NCBI GenBank assembly: GCA_019614645.1
Contig: JABWDB010000016.1
Span: 2,542,001 to 2,606,000, forward strand
Length of the DNA stretch: 64,000 nucleotides
Origin: Stratiolaelaps scimitus
Taxonomy: Eukaryota; Arthropoda; Arachnida; Mesostigmata; Laelapidae
Direction: 5' to 3'
The notes below the pieces were generated by a model. That model worked only from the letters and a program-made list of their open reading frames with translations, was not told the origin of the DNA and did not search any database. Shown here in pieces: positions 40,461 through 49,622 of this stretch. Both the position numbers and the translations under genes were made by a program. The first letter of the stretch is position 1. Every line of letters starts with the position of its first letter.

Positions 40461-41194
40461 TACCCTGTATATATATACACTGGCTAAATATATACGAGTG
40501 CAATTACTTAGTGGGTGCGTCAACAACGGAACCTATCGTTAAGTATAGTATTGGTCGGGCTTTAGTCAGAAAATAAACAAAATCTTACACTTATGCCTAA
40601 GATGTTGTCCTACAGGTTTTTCTTATTGATCAATGTTTGCACACCAACATAACTCGGTAGTGAGATACCTCGCACATAAGAAAATGATAGTTGTTCACGA
40701 ACTAGACAAACCAGTCGCTTAGCTTAGACAACTAAAAACACATCATTAACGCTGCTTCAATTTGTAGTACATATACACGCTGACGCAGGGTGTACGAAAT
40801 GTTACTTATTACATGAACGTGATTAAGGTTATTTAAGGTGTTCTTACGTTAAACGTAAGGTTAGTTGAGACGTTCCTAAGGTTCTTTAAGACAAATCTTA
40901 TTGTTACTAGCCTGGACATTCCTGATGGCTTCGTACGACGAGAAATACATTTTCAAAATATTATGGCTGCGTGTTTCATCCGAGTATTCTTGGTAATATA
41001 CCCTAGGTAACTCCAACAAAGTCTATCTGCAGAAATAGTCGACCAAATCTGAAATTTACAACGGTGGTTCATATCCACCTGCGCCGTCGGCCGATTCCGA
41101 TGACAGTTTGCAAAGTTCGCGAACACCTTGAACTCGATAGTAATACATTGCTAGGGAAAGCAAGCGAGCAATATATTACTACTCACTGCGAACT

Positions 41195-41420
41195 CCCTCG
41201 AAGGGGTCTACCATAGGCTGATCCGGGCCACCGGGGACAAGCGCGCAGATCTTTCCTTCTGCAACGCCGATCCCTCGCTGTGAGGCAGAGAGGCAATGCC
41301 ATCGCCTTCCTCGGGACAATGTCGGCCTCAGCCCCGGTCCCTGCCAATACCCTCCCCCAATTATCCCTAGAAATAATTCCTAATTATTGTATGTTTGAAT
41401 AAATAATAGCGAGCAATCAA
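41195..41420 (+). mobile_element. possible 3' remnant of a non-LTR retrotransposon
   Basis: A GC-rich block in AT-rich surroundings reads, across a stop and frame changes, RQRGNAIAFLG and nearby DNVG-like text that recalls the end of a reverse transcriptase ORF (RGNA..FLRD). An AT-rich stretch with AATAAATAATA follows. Too short and broken to classify; a plain GC-rich segment is the alternative. Confidence 0.2.
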
Positions 41421-41868
41421 ATCCAAGTAACGAAATCTAACGTATCGCTGTACTGAGTGACATAACACACGCCTACGAAGTTGGCCATAGCGATCGTCGT
41501 GGTTGGACCCATCAGTTGAATAGCTCACCACATGAAAGAACGCGGGCAGTGCGCGCGGGCATTGTTGGACCCAGGACGACCTGTATTGCGATGGCCAATC
41601 GAATGCCAGCGAAAGCGAGACAGAGTGTTATTGACTGTTGACGACGACTGCTGACGTTCCCAGTCGGACACTGCCAAAATGTCAGCGCGGCGCTCCTCCC
41701 CATGGCGAGCATGGAGCCGTATCCTCTTAAGGTTGCCGGGTGTGACTGCCGCTTGTGATGGTGAGGGAGATTGATATAGATACAGAAGGGAGGGAGTGTT
41801 TACAGTCATCACCGCGACTATCCTAAGAGTTTGGCGAAGCCGGCACCAATGGCAGAACTCCTATCACT

Positions 41869-41922
41869 TAAGAGCTGAGGCCTGTCAGATAGGGGAACAG
41901 CTGAGGGTCAGCTCGAAAAACA
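41869..41922 (+). mobile_element. SINE 3' tail fragment (shared tail motif, copy A)
   Basis: Contains TTAAGAGCTGAGGCCTGTCA and then GGGGAACAGCTGAGGGTCAG with the ending CTCGAAAAAC. The same block occurs at 48976-49030 and, shorter, at 49583-49622 and 4537-4560. The inner AGCTGA-GGG-TCAGCT is a hairpin like the one ending the complete SINE at 48636-48818. An ATT trinucleotide run follows it. No tRNA head is recognisable upstream. Confidence 0.6.
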
Positions 41923-42155
41923 TTATTATTATTATAGCGAGTAACAGGTAGTGTAGCCTTTAGAGAGTACCCTTGGCGCCAAAAGTTACCTTGGACTACA
42001 GCGTTCGTGCGCGAGACCGATCTCTCCTGATCATAGAGGGCTGAATCATAAGTAGGTAAGTTAGCGGAACGATAACTATAGGCCAATTGTGTTGCACAGT
42101 GATCGTGCTCTTCTTTCGGTCCCGCGAAACAGGACCAACACTTCAGTCAACTACT

Positions 42156-42344
42156 ATGAGACCAGTGTCAACAACTATGGGACCAGTGTCAACAACTATG
42201 GGACCAGTGTCAACAACTATGGGACCAGTGCCAACAAGTGTGGGACCAGTGCCAACAAGTATGGGACCAGTGTCAACAAGTATGGGACCAGTGTCAACAA
42301 GTATGGGACCAGTGCCAACAACTATGGGACCAGTGCCAATACGA
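42156..42344 (+). repeat. 21-bp minisatellite, nine units, read in frame in exon 1 of the phosphoesterase gene
   Basis: Nine tandem units of 21 bp, each close to GACCAGTGTCAACAACTATG plus one G, run without any indel. Units differ by point changes (GTGTCA/GTGCCA, ACAACT/ACAAGT, one ATG to GTG). In the coding frame they give MRPVSTT, MGPVSTT twice, MGPVPTS, VGPVPTS, MGPVSTS twice, MGPVPTT and MGPVPIR. Because 21 is a multiple of three, every frame on both strands stays open here, so openness alone is no proof of coding. The proof is the downstream in-frame match to CPPED1. Confidence 0.95.
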
Positions 42345-45300
42345 ACAAAAAATCGGAAAGCATTGGCCTTTGATGAAGGTAAGGTGAGCGTGCCCTTTCC
42401 ACCGAACATGCACGTGGTATGTCCAACATTTCAGTTCATAGCACCATATTCTCTTTGATCTTGTTTGTTATTTGTTTATGAGCTTGACTACGCGGGCGTT
42501 TCGATAACGGCCGAAGGCCAATAAAGGTAATTCGTCTGTAGCGTTTGTGGTGCTTACTATAATTTAATAGTATTCACATATAGTAAAGTCTGGTAGTATA
42601 GTACTGAAGCATGGTATTCACTTACAGTTACAAGTGAAATAATATGTTATTAACTGGACATTGCGTATAAACCTTGTATCGACGTTGAACTTCACATTTG
42701 CAAAGGCGCATTTTGGATGTCATCGATCACCCCGAATAAGTGGCTTTTCGGAATCACTCCGAGGGAAATGGCTTAAGTCACTGTCTGTTGCTAACATTGT
42801 GTTATAACCTGACAGTGCTTGGCAAAGTGTCGGAACTGTTTAAGCTGAATTTAAGATGTATATGCCAAAGCGCAGTCAGAGATATATCTAAGTGGTCAGG
42901 GAGCATTCGGCTAGACAAGATTAGCATAGTGAGCACTTGTTCCTATCACAAGTGTATTGCAAGGAATTGCAGGTTGAATATAAAGGAGCCATGCGGCAGG
43001 AACAATTTTTCTCCAGCACAGACCTATTCTAGCATTGCCACAGCGGTTCCTCCAGTCCGGTTGTATTGCAAGGTGAGCTTAGTTTGATTGTAAACCATGC
43101 GAGCCCACGTCCTCCTCCCGCGACCGGTGATTTCCCGTAATAGTCACCGGTGGCCATGCGAAGGTCACTTGCGATCTTAGACTATGAAGAAGCGATTCAT
43201 ATCTAAAGCTGAGCCGTACGTAGCCCCCGTGAACGACCAGTATCATATGGGGTTGATCGGCAGCGACCATTAGGAGCAGCAAGACTTCGATGGACTGCCG
43301 TTTCCTTATTGGAAACAGATTGATACGGCGTCGATCTGTGATCGCATCTTGCTATCAGGAGAATCAACTTGAATATGTTCCACTTGATTGTCTACTTGAT
43401 GTTGCATATATATCGTATCTAATGTTACCTGGCAACTTGCGCTTGATGTTGCTGTCTGCCGTGTTAGGACTGCGCGTGCGAGTGCATCTTACTCCAAGAT
43501 TAAACACGTATTAATATTTTACCCAGGACACTGCTCGTAGAATACTAGCCGACCCGAGTGGTATGAGTAATGTACCAGTTCTTGGAGAAATAAAAAAAGA
43601 CGCCAGCGGACAATGCGATATTATAATTTAATTAAAATTATATGGTACTGACTATATTGACAAACCGTTTAATTAAAATTATATAATACTGACTATATTG
43701 ACAAACTATATTGACAATACAGATACCGTTCGATAAAACTTTAACGTCTTCAGTAAGATTACGCGAATCAGTGACATATTCATTTTATTATCTTAGTCGC
43801 TGTTACTTAATGGACTACTCGCCCTGTCTCTCTCACACACATCATGTTATCCTCCCTCCTTGCTCTAGGGGACAGAATTCTGAAATGACGTCAATAACAA
43901 ATAGTCTGCCTTCAACTATTCGCGAAGGTCACTAGGTTTCTATGCTATTCTAAAGTATACGGGTTCTAATTCTGATCAAAGGTGGTAGACAAGAAATCGT
44001 CAACATTCGATGTGCAGTCCAACGCAGCATTGATTATAGCCACTGCCGAAACATTCAGAATCGTTTCGCACACAGTAAAAGGGATACCGATCATAATATT
44101 TAAATGTACACACAGGCCCCCATATCTTTATTACCTAATGGTTGTAGAAAATGATATAACCTGCAGGTCTGGTTACGTCTAGTGATATCTAGTCACTATA
44201 ATTGAGAACACTAGTCTAAATGTGAACTTGTGCTTGTTTCAGAAAAAGAACAAGTATGGGCCGGACCATTTTGTTTCATTCAGGCGGCTGACACTCAACT
44301 GGGCATGATCGATTCATTTGTGAATAAGGTGAGACCGAGGTATCATTGATTGCAATTACCGTTATGATAGAATAAATGAGGGTAATACAACGTCTATTTT
44401 ATATTGGCATATCTGATAGGTAGTGTTTCTGAGATATGTTTAGAGCATTAAGGTGCGCTTCGGTGTTTGAGGTTTGCGTTACTGCAGGTACAGTCTACTC
44501 TGTTACAGCTAAATTTCGTTTGTGTGAAGTGCAAAACATTATATATGTTTAATTCACGAAACAAGTTGAAGCAGCATGTATCAGTTTGTGTGTATACATG
44601 AGGGTGCGCACTTAGGATTGGGTAGCTGAATTTTCGTTAGGTAAATTTCACTAGCGTCTGCTGCATCCGTGCCACAAATATATTGATTGCTAATCCCTTT
44701 CTGATGGTTACAAGTCTATGGAAGATCATGACATCCCTGAAAGCGAACTTAGTCGTAGACCATTTGACACCCCCATACCTGTCTATCTTTATACCACAAC
44801 AATAATAGAAGTTCATTAACAATTTGTGGTCGGCTAGGTTGACGAAGTATCGGTGACATGGGATGCGGAGCTCCGTCGAACGAGAGCAGCCATCGAGGCA
44901 GCGAATCAGATGTCGCCAAAACCTCGATTCTTCATCGTGTGCGGGGATTTAGTCGACGCAATGCCCGGTGTGATTATTTGCTGTTGTCTTGTTCGACTCT
45001 AAGCCGTTTGTCATAAATAGTATCTGTCAAATTACCCTGGCCTACTCGTCTTTCGACTACTGGATGGACTGGGAGGCAAGAGACAGAGTAGGACAACGCA
45101 TATGTAGTTTACCGGTTCACTGCATAGGTTTCTATTGATGCATTGGCCTCCGAAAAAAATTAGCCGGATTTTTGTAATCGACTCTCATGTATTCGTCAAT
45201 AATCGAGTTCATCATATGCAATAATCCCCTATAGGTACAATGCACCGTCGGGCCCAGGAGAAAGATTGGAACGAAGTATTCGATGAGCTGGATAATACGA

Positions 45301-46932
45301 TTCCTCTCTTATGCGTCTGCGGGAACCACGACCTGGGAAACAGACCCACAGCACAAACAATTCAGGTAGTCTCACCACATAAAATAGCCGGACTAACAAT
45401 ATAGTAGCCAGGCTTACAATATAGTCGGCATCAGCGGGCATAGCTATAGCCAACAATTATTCTTTACCATATGCATAATTCTATAGGCTCGAGAAGAAAC
45501 TTGCTTCTTGATACCTACTCTACTTACGTTTAGAAACATTAATTAGCAAATTCTGAGTAACCTCTGTATATCATTAGTACTTTCTGCAAATGTAGATTAT
45601 ATTTACATATTAGTATCGTATGCATCTGCCATCCTAGCCGAAATATCTTCACATCGTATTTATTTGGTAAGCAACTGTCTTTATGTGGGCCTCATGCGGG
45701 CCAGGTGATCACGCAGGTCACGTTCGAGGCTGATTTATGTCATATAATGTCGAGCGTCATCATATCGAACAAGGAATTAAGTTTGTGTATATATTGCTTA
45801 TCTGCTGTTTTTTTAGGATTTCGTGAAGGCTTTCGGTAGTGATGACTACTTCACCTTCTGGTGCGGAGGTGTATTTAATATTGTTCTAAATTCACAGTTC
45901 TTCGCGGATTGCTCTCAGGTATTTACGTTACGATCGTCATTCTGTACAGCATCGATCCTTAATTTGTGAACATTTTTCTAACATAGCATATTTTCCATTA
46001 TAGCATCTTTATAAACATAACGTACGAACATTGTACGTTTTACACCAATTGATCGCCATTCGATTTCTTTTTTTGTTTTCAGAGACTTGGGGTATTGTCT
46101 TGACCAAATTAAAAGCGATTTCTTCCTCGCCTCATACCAAGAATTTAGTTGAAATTATTCGGGAAGTTCTATTAATGTTCTGCCATGATTCATAGGTTCC
46201 CGATTTGGCTGAAGAGCACATGGCGTGGATTGACCAACAGTTGGCCGAGGTCGAAAAAAAGGCTGCCACCCACGTTCTAATCTTTCAGCATATTCCCTTT
46301 TTTCTCCGCAAAGCGAACGAAAAAAAGGAGTATTTCAACTTGGAAAAGAAGTTCAGGCTTCGTATGCTTGACAAGTTCGCTGATGCTGGTTAGTTATGTT
46401 TGATGTCAAGTAAATGTTTACCCTGTATTTAGTAAGTAACATAAGTAACGTTGCAACATGATGTTTACTGACTACAATCTGTTCTTATAGATGCGCTTCT
46501 ACTCGTAATATATTATTGCATTTGGAATATATTCATATAAAAGTTAAGCACAGCCTTGGTTCATGTAAGGTAAATATTCTAAGGAAATTACATATATATT
46601 ATATGAGAATATGTATTCATTGTCGAAGAGATCATACTCACGGCGACTGGTAAAGGCAGGAAAGCTAACTATCAGTTCATCGATGTATCGGTGTTTCTGT
46701 TGTTTTGGTTGGATGTTCAGGTGTGAAGGCAGTCTTCTGTGGTCACTATCATAGAAATGCAGGCGGTTCGTACCGTGGTTTGGAGGAGGTTGTTACTACA
46801 GCCATTGGAGCAGCCTTGGGCGATAACGAACCATCAGGCCTCCGGGTTGTCTGTGTCTACCAAGATCGGCTAGAGCACAAATATTACCCTCTCGATCAAA
46901 TCCCGCAGCGTCCTGAGCTTCTTAAGAACTAG
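42156..46932 (+). CDS. CPPED1-type calcineurin-like phosphoesterase with N-terminal heptad repeats, 7 exons
   Basis: Proposed exons: 42156-42378, 44243-44328, 44838-44967, 45235-45365, 45817-45918, 46196-46388, 46721-46932, giving 358 residues. The metallophosphoesterase signature is complete: D91 in AADTQLG, GDLVD (D140), GNHD (N177, H178, D179), QHIP (H256) and GHYH (H297, H299). Surrounding text such as WVDQ-like MAWIDQQL, DYFTFW, LNSQF and YRGLEEVVTTAIG is typical of CPPED1. Known vertebrate CPPED1 is a cytosolic Ser/Thr phosphatase reported to act on AKT1; that role here is inference. The join from exon 1 to exon 2 reads NRKALAFDE then EKEQVWAGPF, which parallels the N-terminal RTLAAFPAEKESEWKGPF of the human protein as I recall it and supports exon 1. 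Exon 1 starts with nine copies of a seven-residue repeat (MGPVSTT type) not known to me in this family, making the protein about 45 residues longer than the usual 314. The true start could be any of eight in-frame ATGs, or an upstream exon. Exons 2-7 are very secure. Confidence 0.88.
42816..43631 (+). CDS. candidate cysteine-rich exons of unknown family, inside intron 1 of the phosphoesterase gene
   Basis: Two candidate exons, 42816-43072 and 43527-43631. The first lies between a good acceptor (aacctgacag) and donor (aaggtgagc), starts in phase 1 and gives 86 open codons. The second starts in phase 0 after atattttacccag and reads 34 codons to TAA. Joined they carry eight cysteines spaced C-x-C-x24-C-x4-C-x4-C-x7-C-x24-C-x30-C, an even count that would suit a disulfide-rich secreted domain. 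I do not recognise the family. There is no ATG in frame in the first exon, so a 5' exon is needed. The donor at 42378 of the phosphoesterase first exon has the matching phase, so an alternative transcript is possible; a separate nested gene or chance are the other options. An open frame of this size has a modest chance of arising at random in this window. Confidence 0.3.
43627..43707. repeat. 41-bp tandem duplication, AT-rich
   Basis: TTTAATTAAAATTATAT followed by GGTACTGACTATATTGACAA is repeated immediately with two changes, and a third partial copy of the end (ATATTGACA) follows. It overlaps the stop codon of the candidate cysteine-rich exon and lies in intron 1 of the phosphoesterase gene. 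Confidence 0.8.
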
Positions 46933-47581
46933 AACATATGCTGTTGTTGTTATGATTTGAAAGTACTGAATGATACATGATTTTACAATTCTTCATTTGT
47001 TGTCTTCACTTATAATAGTTAGGTCAATAGTCGGTCGCTTTGTGGCAAAGCAGAGAAACTACGAAGAACCACAACGAAGATCGATTTTGATCTCTCAACT
47101 TTTAATAATCTCATCTAACGCCACCTTACTTTCAACACGCTAGTTAAGTTTTACGATAGAATATGGGATGTCTTCGTGTGTTTCCTCATAATTTGTTTTT
47201 TCGTTCACAAAGGTATCTATGTATCTATGTACGCTACATATGTCCATGTCTCCGATATGGATATGTTAGAAAACACGAAGTCTAGGAGCTTTAATTGTAC
47301 CTTTTTTAGTGCTTTACAAATATATTATACGATAACAACAGTAAGATGAATACACACAAATATCACAGCCAAAAAAACCAAGGAACAAAAATCCTGTATT
47401 CTAGCACACTGAGGCCGACCTTAGCTACTAACTAACAGTTGTTACCCTTGTTACCCTAAACGAAATTTAACAGCGGCACCTGATCACAACAAGTATATCC
47501 ATAGTGAAACATGGGGGGTATAGAGCAATAAGGAAGGAGCCACTCGTTATATCAGATGTATGTCGCAATCCCGCTAACGTG

Positions 47582-47595
47582 ACACACACACACAC

Positions 47596-47626
<31 letters not shown>

Positions 47627-47638
47627 CACAATATATAT
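47582..47638. repeat. compound (CA)n-(TA)n microsatellite
   Basis: ACACACACACACAC passes directly into TATATATA with one TGTA interruption. Confidence 0.9.
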
Positions 47639-48621
47639 AGCATATAGATACAGCATAGCTCATTATGTACTAATATAACGTCTTCTTTGGCATCTTTTCG
47701 TTTCATTTATTTTATCCCACTATTTAACCTCCGTGGGGCCAACGACTTCCGCTGCATCTGTAGCCCGCATTGTTAATGCATCACATCGTACGACGGACAA
47801 TATATTCAATTATATAGTCGGCATTTGGCATTTCCATCTTCACTATACTTCCCCTTTGTCACATTTATGTGCAATTCTTGCGGATTGACGACAGGATAGG
47901 GAGCGACCCGCAAGAAATCCTGATGCGAAGACGTTGGAGCACACTATTACATCCACTCCGAACTGTTTTTCGCTAAACAATATCAATGAGTTCTTTCTCT
48001 CGAGATCTCTTCTCCACCTGATTTCGGGCTACGGCTGTTAGCGATTTCTTGACTGCTCGCGCGATATAGCTCTGACATTTATTCCAATATATTTTTCTAG
48101 ACGAACCTCGTAGTTAAACTTCCTTTTTACGAGCTGTGCTCACCTATCCCAAGGGCGTATCAGCATCTTCATAGCTTTAGACTAGCACCGCCGGTTTTAT
48201 TGTTAATAACCTTAAACAAGCCTTGTGTCGCTTTTACTAGCGCGGTCCTGGTCGAGAGACTGGAGGCTCTGAAATTCTCCTTTTAAAACTTGACTCAGGC
48301 AGATGAACAGGACATCTAGTAGCGTTGCGGGCGACCGACTGCTATATAGACTGTATCTAAATTGTTCAAAGTCAGTACGTCCATTACTTTTAATAGATAT
48401 TCTTAGTACTTTTCCATAGTTAGCCTGCACTGGCTAAAAACCTGTTTCAAGTACACAAGGCTCTTTCTCTAAGCAGTTTCTGGCCTCTACATGCTCTGTC
48501 GTGATTGTTAATCATTCATTGTTTCATTCAAAGTGCGGTTTATTCACGGAAACTTGCAATCTTACATACGTTGCAAACCTCTTGTTTGAACATGTTTCTG
48601 TCATTCACAATACCTATTCCC

Positions 48622-48832
48622 AGGTAGTTTAGCTTGTCGAGCCCGGTGGCCTGGTGGTGCATTCGTGTGCGCCTCGCAATCGGAGGAGAGACACGTAGGT
48701 GCACGGGTTCGATCCCCACCGTTGCACATTTGCAATTAGAGGGGTCCGTCTTACGAAGCAATGCTAAACGCAGTACCGTGGACGTTAATTGTTGGCTGGG
48801 AGTCAGCCCGAAAACCTTAGGTAGTTTAGCTT
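48622..48832 (+). mobile_element. complete tRNA-derived SINE with perfect 14-bp target-site duplication
   Basis: The direct repeat AGGTAGTTTAGCTT occurs at 48622-48635 and 48819-48832 and brackets a 183-bp insert. The insert begins with a tRNA-like head: an A-box-like TGGCCTGGTGG near 48648 and a B-box GGTTCGATCCC near 48707-48717. Its 3' end carries a small hairpin (GGCTG-GGAG-TCAGCC) and finishes CGAAAACCTT. The perfect duplication shows LINE-type target-primed insertion and suggests a fairly recent event. Confidence 0.85.
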
Positions 48833-48975
48833 TCCTCAAATTATATTCGTCAGACGCGGAGAATCTTTGGAGTTCTTTATCAATCTTTCTTTATCTGAAG
48901 ATTCTTGTCAGGTACGAGTAAGGCAGAGAATAAGCAAAGGTGACCCCGGCAGGTCCTCATAGTAATACCTAAAGG

Positions 48976-49030
48976 TTAAGAGCTGAGGCCTGTCAGATCG
49001 GGGAACAGCTGAGGGTCAGCTCGAAAAACA
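48976..49030 (+). mobile_element. SINE 3' tail fragment (shared tail motif, copy B)
   Basis: Nearly identical to the block at 41869-41922, including TTAAGAGCTGAGGCCTGTCA and the CTCGAAAAACA ending. It lies 150 bp after the complete SINE, so it is a separate insertion or part of a composite. Confidence 0.6.
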
Positions 49031-49582
49031 GTCTTATACTATATTTGTTTCCACATGATGTAGTAACTTAAAGCTGTATTGCAGTATCTTGTCACTTCAC
49101 ACTGGATTGACGAATTCAGAAATTGTCCACGCGAAATACTCGCACCTCCCCCTCCGCCTCACATACGGACACCATGCAGCGAATCTCCTCGATGCAAAGA
49201 TGGCGTACTTTTTGCTAATTCGATTAGTGGACGAATGCTGCCCTTTTCATATAACACTCATGCAACGTATCAGAAATACGAGTTTTTGATAGACTAGTCG
49301 TTCTGGAGATGATACATCACGATCATGGTAATGGAGTGAAGAATCTAGTCATGAAAATGCCTATAGCTTCCACGGCGAAGACGATACCGTATGGCTGAAT
49401 TGTGTGTCACACTCTACCCTGGAGCTAGATCAGGTATACAGATGGGTAGCAACAGCTGTTCGTTTTCTTCAGTTGCGCCGCATCCGGTCGGAGAGAGGGC
49501 ATCTTCTCAGTTGAAGCTCAATGTAGTATCGGTACTGTTGTGTGAGCAGGATATGTTCACGCGCCGGCACAAACGCTGACGA

Positions 49583-49622
49583 CTGTCAGATGGGGGATCA
49601 GCTGAGGGTCAGCTCGAAAAAC
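49583..49622 (+). mobile_element. SINE 3' tail fragment (shared tail motif, copy C)
   Basis: CTGTCAGATGGGGGATCAGC followed by TGAGGGTCAGCTCGAAAAAC matches the two longer copies with few changes. The sequence upstream (GCCGGCAC) also resembles that upstream of the copy at 41869. Confidence 0.55.

Larger units (their letters stand above)
40213..42155. other. intergenic between the acyltransferase and phosphoesterase genes
   Basis: Carries candidate polyadenylation signals near 40455 and 40572, a possible retroelement remnant (41195-41420), a SINE tail (41869-41922), and an open stretch from 42060 that leads into the minisatellite exon without an ATG, consistent with 5' untranslated sequence or an unseen upstream exon. 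Confidence 0.55.

Noticed and set aside
42143..42409. Minus-strand and second plus-frame proteins across the minisatellite
   Set aside because: A 21-bp unit keeps all frames open, so these are shadows. Only the frame joining to the CPPED1 homology is supported.
42816..43072. Resemblance of the C-x-C-x24-C spacing to CXC chemokines
   Set aside because: Chemokines are not known from invertebrates, extra cysteines are present and beyond spacing there is no convincing residue match. Treated as coincidence.
43885..43927. Alternative first exon of the phosphoesterase (ATG at 43885, donor at 43927, phase 1)
   Set aside because: Phase fits, but the donor (gtcact) is poor and its 14 residues do not match the family, whereas the exon ending at 42378 does.
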